A DNA stretch of 64,000 nucleotides from Pigmentibacter sp. JX0631 (GCF_029873255.1 NZ_CP123622.1:1272501-1336500); one strand, 5' to 3'; shown: positions 1-8,998, counted from the stretch's first letter. A program made the numbers and translations. Notes: generated by a model from the sequence alone, not told the origin.

Positions 1-1353
1 TACTTTCGTAAAAACCCCTTTAAAAATGGATATTCAATAGCTTCAGGGCTGGAGCTTGCAATAGATTATATTAACAATTTTTCCTTTACTGAAGATGATA
101 TCCTGTATTTAAAAAGTTTAACAGGAAATGATGGGAAACCCTTGTTTGCTGATGAATTCTTAATTTATTTAAAAAATTTGAAAATATCTTGTGATGTTTA
201 TGGAATTGAAGAAGGAAACGTAATTTTTCCGAATGAACCTTTGCTCAGAATATCAGGGCCTATTCTTCAATGCCAGTTATTAGAAACTCCACTTCTTAAT
301 ATTTTAAATTTTCACACACTTATTTCAACAAAAGCAGCTAGAATAGTATCTGTTTCAAATCAGATTCCTGTTTTAGAGTTTGGCTTAAGAAGAGCACAGG
401 GGCTAGATGGGGGGTTAAGCGCTAGCAGAGCTGCATATATTGGAGGATGCGTAGGAACCTCCAATACTTTAGCCGGGAAAATATTTGGAATTCCAGTCAA
501 GGGAACACACTCGCACAGTTGGGTTATGGCATTTTCTAGCGAACTCGAATCTTTTTATTCACTTGCAAAAGGTATGCCAAATAATGTTGTTTTTTTAGTT
601 GATACTTATGACACACTAAAAGGAGTCAAGAAAGCTATTGAAGTGGGTAACTGGCTAAAAGAAAGAGGTAAAAATCTTATTGGAATTCGTTTAGATTCTG
701 GAGACCTCGCCTATTTAAGCATCGAAGCTAGAAAAATGTTAGATGCAGCAGGTTTTAAGGATACAATTATAATTGCAAGTAATGATTTAAATGAACATGT
801 AATTTCAAGTTTAAACGAACAAGGTGCTAAAATTTCAGCTTGGGGGGTTGGTACTCAACTCGTGACTGCATTTGATGATCCTGCTTTAGGCGCTGTTTAT
901 AAATTATCTGCTATTCAAAATGAAAGTGGAAAATGGAAACATACAATTAAATTATCAGAACAAACAATAAAGATTTCTACCCCTGGAATTCTCCAAGTTC
1001 GTCGTTACTTTAAAGACCAATATTTCTTTGCTGACATGATTTACGATGAATTAACTTATAAAAAAGGCAAAGAAGCTGATATTATTGATCCAAGCGATAT
1101 AAATCGATATTATAAAATCACAACCAACTGTGAATATGAAGAATTATTGAAACCAATTTTTGTAAAAGGAAAATTAGTTTATCAAACTCCAGCACTTGTA
1201 CAGATAAGAGAAAAATGTTTCGAATCATTGAATAAATTACACCCTAGTATCAAACGACTATTAAATCCGCATCACTATCCAGCTGGATTAGAGAAAAATT
1301 TATTTAATTTTAAACACGATCTGATAAGAAATATTAAAAAAAATTTAGACTAA
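1..1353 (+). CDS. pncB: Nicotinate phosphoribosyltransferase, 5' end outside window
   Basis: This enzyme joins nicotinate to PRPP to form nicotinate mononucleotide, in NAD salvage in the cytosol. The reading frame is open from base 1 with no stop, so the gene begins upstream; an in-frame TTG at 142 is not a credible start because family-like sequence continues before it. About 450 residues are visible, and compared with the usual 480-490 roughly 30 N-terminal residues are missing. Seen: GLDGGLSASRAAYIGG, followed by GTHSHSWVM (bases 502-528), which contains the family's catalytic histidine, and the phosphate-binding stretch IRLDSGDLAYLS. The stop codon overlaps the stop of the convergent antiporter gene by four bases. 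Confidence 0.93.
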   Translation, partial: YFRKNPFKNGYSIASGLELAIDYINNFSFTEDDILYLKSLTGNDGKPLFADEFLIYLKNLKISCDVYGIEEGNVIFPNEPLLRISGPILQCQLLETPLLNILNFHTLISTKAARIVSVSNQIPVLEFGLRRAQGLDGGLSASRAAYIGGCVGTSNTLAGKIFGIPVKGTHSHSWVMAFSSELESFYSLAKGMPNNVVFLVDTYDTLKGVKKAIEVGNWLKERGKNLIGIRLDSGDLAYLSIEARKMLDAAGFKDTIIIASNDLNEHVISSLNEQGAKISAWGVGTQLVTAFDDPALGAVYKLSAIQNESGKWKHTIKLSEQTIKISTPGILQVRRYFKDQYFFADMIYDELTYKKGKEADIIDPSDINRYYKITTNCEYEELLKPIFVKGKLVYQTPALVQIREKCFESLNKLHPSIKRLLNPHHYPAGLEKNLFNFKHDLIRNIKKNLD

Positions 1354-3221
1354 TTTGATGTTTTGTGTAGTTCTCTAATTTTTTCTAATGATCCTCTTGA
1401 ACCAAAGATAAATAATTCATCATTTTCAAAAAAAACAAAAGTTGAAATTGGATTTTTAATTCTCACGTTATTTCTATTAATTGCTAAGACAATACAATTA
1501 TAATTTGGTCGTATAGCGGCTTCCAATATCGTTTTATTTACAAATGGATGTTCTTTATTTAAGCGAATTCCAGCTAATATACATTGATCAAGAGATATCA
1601 TATTTTCATCTAGACGTTCAACACTACAAAATTGTTCAAGTTCACTAATAGATTTTTCATTTCCATAAACTAAAAGAGTATCATTTGACTGCAGTATTTC
1701 TGTTGCTTTTGGAGCAATAATTGTTCTTTTATCCCGACTTATTGCAACTACATTTACTGTAAATTTTTCTCTTAAGTTTAATTCTATCAAAGTTTTTCCA
1801 GATATTTTAGCATTAGCTGCGATGTGAACTGGCACAAGATATTCATCCCAAGGGGCTAAACGATCTAAAGTCGAAGTAACATTTTTTGCAGTCATAAGCA
1901 TATAATTCTTTTTAAGCCTCGATTTAGTATTATCTATTAAATAATTAATTCCTCGAAACAAAGAATATTTTTGATAAAATGGAAGCATTTTATTTTCTAT
2001 AGAAAAATTTATTACTGCCTGTGAATAAGATTCCATAAATTTACAAAATTTACTTGGAAGAATATTTTCTGCTTTATCAGCTACTGCTAACATACTCTTT
2101 ACAGTAAAAGGTGTTACTAAAATTGTTATAATAGCTGTTGCAACAATTGCTGAAAAATTATCACTATCTATCACACCTAATCCAACACCCATTTGAGCAA
2201 TAACAAAAGATAATTCACCTATTTGTCCCATAAATGCACTTGTCCGAATGGAATCTTTTACGCCAGAACCAGCACAAAGATTTAAAATTAAATTAAAAGA
2301 AAATTTTCCAATTATAATTAAAGATACAAAACTTAAAATAACATGCCATTTTTCAAGAATAATACTTGGTGCAAAAAGAAATCCAATTGAAACAAAGAAA
2401 ACTAAAGCAAAAATATTTTTTACTGGTTCAATTATATTTTCAATTATTCTTAATTCTCTGCATTCGGATAAAATAGACCCCATTATAAATGCACCTAATG
2501 CAGAAGAAAAATTCCAAGATGCTGACAAAAAAGCTAAACCTAAAGCCAAACCAGTGCTTAAAATAACTAATAACTCTTCCTTGCCAGTATGAAAAGCTGA
2601 GTTGATAACTCTTGGAAGCAATAAAGTACCTAACAACCACCAAAGTAAAATACTACTTACAAAGATAGGAATGAGTTCTAGTAAGGCGATATCACTACCA
2701 GTTACAGATGTTGATAACCAAATGATCATAAAAATTGCAATAGAGTCTTCAACAAGTAATACTGCCATTAATTTATCTGCAAATCGCGCACTTTTTAAAT
2801 GTCTATCTTCAAGTATTTTTATTATTACAGCAGTCGATGCAACTGATAGAACCGATCCAATAAAAATAGCCTCAAAACCAGTAATACCAATAAATCGACA
2901 GATTTGAGTTGCCGAAAACCACATCAATAGAACTTGAATAATACTTACAACAATAGGTCCAAAACCTATCGAAGCAATTTTCCTAACCCCAAAATGCAGT
3001 CCCATTGAAAACATGAGCAGTAAAACACCTAATTCCGCTAAAGTACTAGCAGATTCCTTACTAACCACGTAAGGTGTATATGCAATTGGTAAAGATAAAA
3101 GGACACCGCCAAATATGTACCCGAGTAACAGAGGTAGTTTGAAAAATTTTTTAAATATCCAGCCAAATATTCCACCAGTTAGAAGAATTGCTGATAGATC
3201 TTGGATAAATATATTGTGCAT
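1350..3221 (-). CDS. CPA2-family cation/proton antiporter with two C-terminal RCK_C domains
   Basis: This is an inner-membrane monovalent cation/H+ antiporter of the KefB/CPA2 type (K+ or Na+ efflux; the ion cannot be read from sequence). The first 390 or so residues are a run of hydrophobic helices typical of the Na_H_Exchanger fold. Two regulatory TrkA_C (RCK_C) domains follow, at roughly 460-530 and 540-620, including DTLLVYGN and DELFIFGSR. No Rossmann RCK_N nucleotide-binding domain is present, unlike KefB/KefC; double RCK_C tails are known in KhtU-like or glutamate-regulated antiporters. The start at 3221 is preceded by AAGGAG at good spacing. It is transcribed divergently from the 3323 gene. 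Confidence 0.9.
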   Translation of the reverse strand: MHNIFIQDLSAILLTGGIFGWIFKKFFKLPLLLGYIFGGVLLSLPIAYTPYVVSKESASTLAELGVLLLMFSMGLHFGVRKIASIGFGPIVVSIIQVLLMWFSATQICRFIGITGFEAIFIGSVLSVASTAVIIKILEDRHLKSARFADKLMAVLLVEDSIAIFMIIWLSTSVTGSDIALLELIPIFVSSILLWWLLGTLLLPRVINSAFHTGKEELLVILSTGLALGLAFLSASWNFSSALGAFIMGSILSECRELRIIENIIEPVKNIFALVFFVSIGFLFAPSIILEKWHVILSFVSLIIIGKFSFNLILNLCAGSGVKDSIRTSAFMGQIGELSFVIAQMGVGLGVIDSDNFSAIVATAIITILVTPFTVKSMLAVADKAENILPSKFCKFMESYSQAVINFSIENKMLPFYQKYSLFRGINYLIDNTKSRLKKNYMLMTAKNVTSTLDRLAPWDEYLVPVHIAANAKISGKTLIELNLREKFTVNVVAISRDKRTIIAPKATEILQSNDTLLVYGNEKSISELEQFCSVERLDENMISLDQCILAGIRLNKEHPFVNKTILEAAIRPNYNCIVLAINRNNVRIKNPISTFVFFENDELFIFGSRGSLEKIRELHKTSN

Positions 3222-3322
3222 TTATATTTACTCCTTTAATTTCAAAAATAAATTCAATCTACCTTTAAAATTTCAATCCAGATCAAGGTACACATGATGC
3301 TAGTAACTCAAGGAGAACCATT

Positions 3323-4303
3323 ATGCAAAGTTTAAACATTTTTATGCACGAACTCCTAGATTATGCAGGTTTATTTCCACCCGCTAAGTTAACCTTACAA
3401 GAATCGCTGTTAAATTATTCTTCTTATACTAAGCATATACAAAAAAACTGGTTAGGAAAATTTATTTTGCCAAGTAACAAAATAGCGGAATGTATAGAAA
3501 TAATGTTAAACCAGAAAATTTTTAAGTCAAACAATGCTTCCTTGAAATTTTCTATTATCTTAAATTCATGCGAAAAAATTAATGATTATAGTGGCATAAT
3601 TGATAGTGATTTAAAATTGATAGATCAGTTTGAATCTGCCTGCAAAAATAAAATTAGTATTGATTCAATTGAATTTTTTCCTCCTAAAGAAGTATTTCAG
3701 CCCAATAACCTTTCATTATTTAAAAACATGCTTTCTTTAGTTGATAATAAATTATGTAATGCCAAAAAAATAAAATATAAATATTTGGAAATTCCTTTTT
3801 CTGAAAACATAAATGAGTATATAGAATTTATTAGTGACTTTAATCTTAATCAAAAAGAAATTAAATTTTGCATAAAGCTTCGTACAGGAGGGGTAACACC
3901 ACAGCAAATTCCTTCCGCATTTCATATTGCTCAAGCAATTCGTTTAAGTGCAGAAAAACAAATCCCAATCAAAGCAACGGCTGGATTACATGTTCCGGTT
4001 CCAAATGATAATCCAGAAGTAGGGGCAAGACTCCACGGGTTTTTCAATATTTTCTCTTGCCTTTTACTTTGTTATAAAAAACTACTAACAATATCTGAAA
4101 TGGAAAATATTCTTGAAAATTACTCTTACAGTGATTTCAAGTTTACGGAAGATGGTTTTACTGTAGGGAATAAATTTTTAGCTAATGCTGAAATGACTCA
4201 TCTTAGAAATTCTTTTATAAAAAGTTTTGGAACTTGCAGTTTTTTAGAACCAATAGAACATTTACATGAAAATAATTTTTTGGAAGGAAAGAAATATGCT
4301 TGA
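3323..4303 (+). CDS. Conserved protein of unknown function linked to fumarylacetoacetase
   Basis: A 326-residue protein I cannot assign to a characterised family. It starts with a distinctive DYAGLFPPAKL segment (residues 12-22). Near residues 190-235 it has a second conserved-looking block, KLRTGGVTPQQIPSA then KATAGLHVPVPNDNPEVGAR, which looks like an active-site or ligand-binding region of a barrel-type enzyme (inference). There is no signal peptide or membrane helix. The start has AAGGAG seven bases upstream. Its last eight bases overlap the start of fahA, so the two are almost certainly co-translated. That context suggests a role in tyrosine/homogentisate catabolism or in handling fumarylacetoacetate-like metabolites. 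Confidence 0.8.
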   Translation: MQSLNIFMHELLDYAGLFPPAKLTLQESLLNYSSYTKHIQKNWLGKFILPSNKIAECIEIMLNQKIFKSNNASLKFSIILNSCEKINDYSGIIDSDLKLIDQFESACKNKISIDSIEFFPPKEVFQPNNLSLFKNMLSLVDNKLCNAKKIKYKYLEIPFSENINEYIEFISDFNLNQKEIKFCIKLRTGGVTPQQIPSAFHIAQAIRLSAEKQIPIKATAGLHVPVPNDNPEVGARLHGFFNIFSCLLLCYKKLLTISEMENILENYSYSDFKFTEDGFTVGNKFLANAEMTHLRNSFIKSFGTCSFLEPIEHLHENNFLEGKKYA

Positions 4304-5561
4304 ACTGAAAACTTGGTTGGATGTAAATCCAAAGCATGATTTTTCTATTTATAATATTCCATTTGGAATTTTTTATACTGGGCAAAACCCTAAAAATGCC
4401 CGCTGTGGTGCCGCTTTAGGAGACTACATTATTGATCTTTCAGCGCTATATGAATTTGGTTACTTTAAACATCACAAAAATCTCCAAGAAAAACATTTCA
4501 AAACTGATAAGCTAAATTGTTTTTTAAGCTTAGGTAACAAAATTTGTAACGATGTTCGAATTAGCATTCAAGAGTTATTTTCAACTCAAAATCAGATTTT
4601 AAGAAAAAACTCAGAGCATTTAGAGAAAATACTTGTACCTATGCAAACTGCAGAAATGCTAATGCCGATTAAAGTTGCTGACTATGTTGACTTCTATTCC
4701 AGTCTGGATCATGCAACAAATGTCGGCAAAATGTTTCGAGATGAAAAGAATCCCCTTCTTCCAAACTGGAAACATATCCCAATCGGATATCATGGCAGAA
4801 GCAGTTCTATAGTAACCACAAAAACTAATATTATCCGCCCGAAGGGACAGTTATGCCCTCCTGATTCAAATCAACCAACGTTTGGCCCTTCAAAACAGCT
4901 TGATTTTGAACTAGAAATGGCATTTGTCACGAATCAAGACACTGAAATGGGTACTGCTCTTACACCTGATAGCGCAGCTCACAATATCTTTGGCCTAGCA
5001 CTGTTTAATGACTGGTCTGCACGTGATATTCAACGCTGGGAATATGTTCCGCTAGGACCGTTTTTAGGTAAGAGCTTTGCAAGTTCTATGTCTCCATGGT
5101 TAGTGTCCTTAGAGGCTCTAGCTCCTTTTTCACTACCCAGTATTGATAAGGATGTTGAAGAGTTAGAATATTTAAAAGGTACAAAAAATGGCCGTTACGA
5201 TATAACCCTTGAAGTTTATTTAAAAAGTTCGAAAATGGACGGGGAAATTCTAATTTCTAAATCAAATTACAAACATATGTACTGGACCTTGTTTCAGCAG
5301 TTAGCACATATGACTTCCAATGGTTCCCCTATAAGAGTAGGGGATTTATACGCCAGCGGAACTATCAGTGGTCCCACCCCCGACTCCTACGGCTCTATGC
5401 TTGAAATCTGCTGGAAGGGCTCAAAACCATTAAGCTTACCAGATGGAACGACACGAACTTTTTTACAAGACGGCGATACAATTATCTTTAAAGGCTACGC
5501 AGAAAATTCCCTCTTTCGCGTAGGTTTTGGTAGTCTATTTAATACCGTTATTTCTTCTTAA
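4296..5561 (+). CDS. fahA: Fumarylacetoacetase
   Basis: This enzyme hydrolyses 4-fumarylacetoacetate to fumarate and acetoacetate, the last step of tyrosine/homogentisate breakdown. Seen: the family hallmark DYVDFYSSLDHATNVGKMFR, the downstream YHGRSSSIV, the metal-ligand region FELEMAF, NDWSARDIQRWEYVPLGPF, and a C-terminal GDLYASGTISGP. Length is 421 residues, normal for the family. The ATG at 4296 was chosen over the in-frame 4266 because GGAAGGAAAG lies just upstream and the family N-terminus begins near MLELKTWL. It overlaps the upstream gene by eight bases. The partner gene for homogentisate dioxygenase lies 23 kb away at 27943. Confidence 0.95.
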   Translation: MLELKTWLDVNPKHDFSIYNIPFGIFYTGQNPKNARCGAALGDYIIDLSALYEFGYFKHHKNLQEKHFKTDKLNCFLSLGNKICNDVRISIQELFSTQNQILRKNSEHLEKILVPMQTAEMLMPIKVADYVDFYSSLDHATNVGKMFRDEKNPLLPNWKHIPIGYHGRSSSIVTTKTNIIRPKGQLCPPDSNQPTFGPSKQLDFELEMAFVTNQDTEMGTALTPDSAAHNIFGLALFNDWSARDIQRWEYVPLGPFLGKSFASSMSPWLVSLEALAPFSLPSIDKDVEELEYLKGTKNGRYDITLEVYLKSSKMDGEILISKSNYKHMYWTLFQQLAHMTSNGSPIRVGDLYASGTISGPTPDSYGSMLEICWKGSKPLSLPDGTTRTFLQDGDTIIFKGYAENSLFRVGFGSLFNTVISS

Positions 5562-5909
5562 ATTTCCAAAGTACTAGTTATGATTAGAAGGTTTTCGATG
5601 TCTTTTTCAAAGACAGTTAAATTTTTCAGTCGTCTAAGAATATTTTTAATTCCTTATAAATATGACATATTTTCCTAGATTGAATACTTTTACCTATAAA
5701 ATTAGTACTTTATATACTTTAAAAAAATGTCTTAAATTTTGACGAAACACTTAGCGTCTAGTGCTTTTGGATCTTCAATAGTAATCAATATGTATGGGAT
5801 TCTTAATAAAGCAATTTTGCTAATCCAGTTATCTAAGAAGACCTCTTTTAAATAAGATGATTTAAATAATTATGAATTTCTCAAATATTTCTTTAGAAAG
5901 GAAAGTTTT
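5562..5909. other. Gene-free AT-rich spacer
   Basis: These 348 bases carry no credible ORF. A short perfect hairpin (GTCTTT, loop TTC, AAAGAC, at 5600-5614) lies just after fahA but lacks a T-run, so it is a weak terminator at best. The end of the spacer supplies GAAAGGAAAG, the ribosome site of the 5910 gene. No clear -35/-10 pair was found. Confidence 0.5.
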
Positions 5910-6917
5910 ATGCGCAAGTTACAAGAAGCAGTTAGGTTTCCTCAGTCTGTTCAACTCTTTCGTTTTTGCTTTCGCGTTCTAGAGCTAAGACAACCAAACG
6001 ATAAGGTGCACGATCAAGATTTAGGGTCTATCCTAAATTATAATCCAAGTGATACAAGCCATTGGAAACGCGGTAAAAAAGCTATTCGTAATGTGCAATC
6101 ACTTGAAAATCTTGCTAAAGCTCTAGATGTTGACCTCGAAATCATTCAAGACTTGGCTGATGGCCACGTTGATCTTGATGAAGCTTGGTGCGACTTCTGT
6201 GATGCTGAAGAAGAGCGTCGCTTGTCTTTAGAAGAACCAGGTGTCCGTATTGAAAGACGTGACAGAAGCTTAGAAATTGAAAAAGTAGCACAAGAGATCC
6301 TAGCAAAAGCTAATGTAACTTCAGTTCCTGTTCACATTCCAGAACTTATTTCCGCATTTCCTTTCATTCAGTTAATGCCTGGAGATGTTTCTGACAAATT
6401 AGCACGTAGCTCTAGAGTTAGACCTGGTCACTATGCTATCCGTTTCCGCAAAGGTGACATTAGAGCGCATACTCGTACAGCTATTGCAAGAGAAATTGCA
6501 AGAATTGTTCTTCTTTCTGAAAGAGAGAAGTTTAAGTTCACAAGCCGTTGCGAAACGCTATCACAAGCTGAAATTGTTGATTTTGCAAATGCCCTTCTAG
6601 TTCCTAGAGAAGCTCTAGCTGTTGAGATCCAAAAAATTTCAACTCGTGTAAACATGGTAAAAGCACTTGCCGATTTATTTTGGGCACCTAAGTCTGTTAT
6701 CCGTTCTAGACTTTCTTCTATTCTATTTGAAACTGCTTCAAATAGTGTATTTGAAGCTGCCGCTCTTGAAGCAAGAATTTCAGTTCAAGATAGATCTGAA
6801 ATGGTTGATGAAGAGTTTCTTGATGAAGAATTTAGTGAAGATTCAAACTCAGTTTCTTTTGCTAAAAAACAAGGGCGTCCTGCTCAAGGTGTAACCGCAC
6901 CAAACTCTGTTCACTAA
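5910..6917 (+). CDS. HTH-type protein with degenerate ImmA/IrrE-like domain
   Basis: A 335-residue probable transcriptional regulator. Residues about 30-85 look like a divergent Cro/CI helix-turn-helix (DLGSILNYNPSDTSHWKRGKKA, with a loop ending ENLAKALDVDLEII). Residues about 120-240 resemble the IrrE/ImmA (DUF955) fold: the helix that normally carries HExxH reads AREIARIV (zinc ligands replaced by Arg at 194 and 198), followed by the usual FANALLVPREAL. The peptidase is therefore probably dead and acts as a sensor or structural domain. The tail is acidic. Codon use is less AT-biased than in the neighbours, suggesting strong expression or constraint. A strong terminator follows. The function in the cell is unknown. 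Confidence 0.72.
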   Translation: MRKLQEAVRFPQSVQLFRFCFRVLELRQPNDKVHDQDLGSILNYNPSDTSHWKRGKKAIRNVQSLENLAKALDVDLEIIQDLADGHVDLDEAWCDFCDAEEERRLSLEEPGVRIERRDRSLEIEKVAQEILAKANVTSVPVHIPELISAFPFIQLMPGDVSDKLARSSRVRPGHYAIRFRKGDIRAHTRTAIAREIARIVLLSEREKFKFTSRCETLSQAEIVDFANALLVPREALAVEIQKISTRVNMVKALADLFWAPKSVIRSRLSSILFETASNSVFEAAALEARISVQDRSEMVDEEFLDEEFSEDSNSVSFAKKQGRPAQGVTAPNSVH

Positions 6918-6950
6918 TTCAATCTGTCACATTTTTGGATATAATAAATT

Positions 6951-6986
6951 AAAAAGAGAGCTTTTTCAAAGGCTCTCTTTTTTTTA
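6951..6986 (+). terminator. Rho-independent terminator after the 5910 gene
   Basis: Stem AAAAAGAGAGC pairs with GCTCTCTTTTT around a ten-base loop and is followed by a run of T. It sits 33 bases after the stop codon, so the 5910 gene is probably monocistronic. Confidence 0.9.
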
Positions 6987-7052
6987 TTCTTGATTTTTTT
7001 GCTTTTTGAGGCAATGTTTAGTTTCAAGTCGAGCTTAGGAGGTTTACTCATA

Positions 7053-7598
7053 ATGGTTACTATATTGGACAAAAAATCGAAACCAACAAAAGTCAGCTTA
7101 ATGGCACGAAAAGTGATTGATGAAGATGATGACGATGACTTTTTAGATGATGACGAAGAAGAAGAGGAAGATGGTATTCCTGAAATTCGCAGTGAAATCG
7201 ATTCTGATGAAACTAAACCCAAAACCTTAACACGCAAAGAAGCAATTGATATTCTGCAAACTACACGTGATTTTTCTAAATTAGATTTTAGAAAAGCTAA
7301 TTTAGCAAAGCTTGATTTTTCCAATTGCAACTTTGAAACATCAAATCTTTCTTACGTAAACTTTAAAGACTCAAACTTAGAGGGCTGTAATTTTACGAAT
7401 GCCAGCTTATGGAATGCAAATTTAGAGGGTGCAAATTTAACGCGAGCAAATTTAGAAGATGCAGATTTAGACTACACTAAGTTAAGAGGTGCCATTCTAT
7501 ATCGGGCAAATGTAAGAAGAGCAACACTTCCTACTGACCTTATTCCAAGAGAAGAAATTTTACGTTCCATTAATGAAGGTACTAAAGTAAATAGATAG
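7053..7598 (+). CDS. Acidic pentapeptide-repeat protein
   Basis: A 181-residue cytosolic protein. Residues about 22-40 are almost entirely Asp/Glu. From about residue 80 the sequence falls into A(N/D)LXX-type pentapeptide repeats (LDFRKANLAKLDFSN, later NANLEGANLTRANLEDADLD), roughly 15 units predicted to form a right-handed quadrilateral beta-helix. Some such proteins mimic DNA (gyrase protection), and the acidic N-terminus fits an interaction with basic partners, but no function can be assigned. The start at 7053 was chosen because AGGAGG lies ten bases upstream; the frame is open back to 6990 but that part overlaps the preceding terminator region. Confidence 0.85.
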   Translation: MVTILDKKSKPTKVSLMARKVIDEDDDDDFLDDDEEEEEDGIPEIRSEIDSDETKPKTLTRKEAIDILQTTRDFSKLDFRKANLAKLDFSNCNFETSNLSYVNFKDSNLEGCNFTNASLWNANLEGANLTRANLEDADLDYTKLRGAILYRANVRRATLPTDLIPREEILRSINEGTKVNR

Positions 7599-7626
7599 TA
7601 GATTTTTTTAAGGAAGAATTATTAAA

Positions 7627-8220
7627 ATGGATTTTAAATTTCTTGCTTTCCCTTGTTTGTTGTTCACAACTGAATGTTTCGCAATACCGGAAATATTTAT
7701 TTCTAACAGAACAACAAACCCTATTAAAATTACATATAATTATTTAAAACATAATACTTATTTAAGTGATAATCATACTATACTGAATCCTAATCAAACT
7801 TATGGTGGGGAAACAAGAAGATATGTAATAAATAATAATTACTTAATTGAGCTTATCGATACCCATATTGAATGTAGTTGGCTTCACACTCTTGGAATAA
7901 AGCATCCAAATGGGTGGGGCATAAAATTAAATATAAATTATAATGAAATAATTACTATTTGCGCTAATAAATACAATGTATTTGATAATAAAAATCATGC
8001 TTCAATTGAATATTTTCAAGATGAAAGTGGCGTTGAAAAAATAATTTTTAGAAACATTGGTTGGTGGGTTCAAAATGATAAATTTCCTATTGAAAAAGAA
8101 ATAATTCTTAATTCATTAAAAAATGAATATTCTCCGTATTGGATGAATATGTTTCTTTATTATGGAGATAAAATAGAAAATTCTTCTATTCCTAAGATAA
8201 GAGAATATGCAGGTTACTAA
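7627..8220 (+). CDS. Exported protein of unknown function, tandem paralogue 1
   Basis: A 197-residue protein with an N-terminal signal peptide (hydrophobic to about residue 19, cut after CFA). Its mature part is clearly related to that of the next gene: RRYVINNNYLIELIDTHIEC matches QRFIINNNYAIQLVDTGEEC, and FRNIGWWVQNDKFPIEKEI matches IRNAGWWANTNGYPVEKNI. Two Cys (in IECSWL and ITICANK) align with Cys in the paralogue and may form a disulfide. AAGGAAG precedes the start. It lies 28 bases after the pentapeptide-repeat gene and may be read from the same transcript. I do not recognise the family. Confidence 0.75.
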   Translation: MDFKFLAFPCLLFTTECFAIPEIFISNRTTNPIKITYNYLKHNTYLSDNHTILNPNQTYGGETRRYVINNNYLIELIDTHIECSWLHTLGIKHPNGWGIKLNINYNEIITICANKYNVFDNKNHASIEYFQDESGVEKIIFRNIGWWVQNDKFPIEKEIILNSLKNEYSPYWMNMFLYYGDKIENSSIPKIREYAGY

Positions 8221-8269
8221 AATTAACTTCAAATGACTCTTTCTGAAATAATTAAACTTGGAGAATGCT

Positions 8270-8833
8270 ATGAAAAAATATTTTTGGGTGTTTTTTTTAG
8301 TTTTATTGCCAATCCAATCTTTTGCTTTAATAAATGTTAAATTTGTAAATAAAAGTCTTCATGCTGTAGAATTGGCAAGTATTGATACAAATTCATACCA
8401 TACATTAAATCCTACTATGGTGTCCCAAGTATCAATACAGAATTCATTTCTAACTCAAAGTCAACGTTTTATTATTAATAATAATTACGCAATTCAACTT
8501 GTAGATACGGGGGAAGAATGCAGCTATTTAAATGCATTTAATATTCGATATTCTAACGGAACAAAAGTTGAACTATATATTAACAACAACAAATTATCTT
8601 CAATTTGCTCTACTAAAAAACATTACTTAACATATGCAAAAAATATAGAACTAATTTTTGCAAATGATCCAAACCCCTTGTTTATATCAGATGTCTTAAT
8701 AATACGAAATGCGGGATGGTGGGCAAATACTAACGGATATCCAGTGGAAAAAAATATTTTATTAAACGCTCATAAAATGAATTTAACTTCTGAGCAAATA
8801 GTGCATTTCATGCTAAATGGAATTATTCTCTAA
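8270..8833 (+). CDS. Exported protein of unknown function, tandem paralogue 2
   Basis: A 187-residue protein with a clear signal peptide ending in QSFA, homologous over its full mature length to the preceding protein. Conserved points shared by the pair are the INNNY block, the C(S/W)(W/Y)L segment, the second Cys, and a C-terminal R(N)xGWW motif. The ATG at 8270 was chosen because GGAGAA precedes it by four bases and it opens directly into the signal peptide; an in-frame TTG at 8258 is not needed. No membrane anchor or lipobox is seen, so the product is periplasmic or secreted. Function unknown; the pair looks like a recent duplication followed by divergence. Confidence 0.75.
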   Translation: MKKYFWVFFLVLLPIQSFALINVKFVNKSLHAVELASIDTNSYHTLNPTMVSQVSIQNSFLTQSQRFIINNNYAIQLVDTGEECSYLNAFNIRYSNGTKVELYINNNKLSSICSTKKHYLTYAKNIELIFANDPNPLFISDVLIIRNAGWWANTNGYPVEKNILLNAHKMNLTSEQIVHFMLNGIIL

Positions 8834-8998
8834 TTCATAAAATTAAAATTTCATTTGCCAATCTAACTTGCAAAATATAAATTTGTTTTTAAGTTGAAAT
8901 TTATTTTAATTCAATTATAATTCTTAAAAATCATCAAAATAATAATTATAAATTAATATTATATCATATTAAATAATAAATACCCGAAAGGACTCAAA

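Noticed and set aside
142-1353. TTG at 142 as the start of nicotinate phosphoribosyltransferase
   Set aside because: The frame is open to base 1 and encodes family-like sequence before 142, so the gene simply begins outside the window.
2248-2907. Two plus-strand frames (2248-2592 and 2602-2907)
   Set aside because: They lie wholly antisense to the antiporter gene, lack ribosome sites and encode low-complexity sequence.
5600-5614. Hairpin GTCTTT-TTC-AAAGAC after fahA as a terminator
   Set aside because: Six base pairs with no following T-run; too weak to call.
6914-7330. Minus-strand frame rich in serine
   Set aside because: It is the mirror of the acidic stretch of the pentapeptide-repeat gene (GAT/GAA repeats read as serine) and crosses a terminator.
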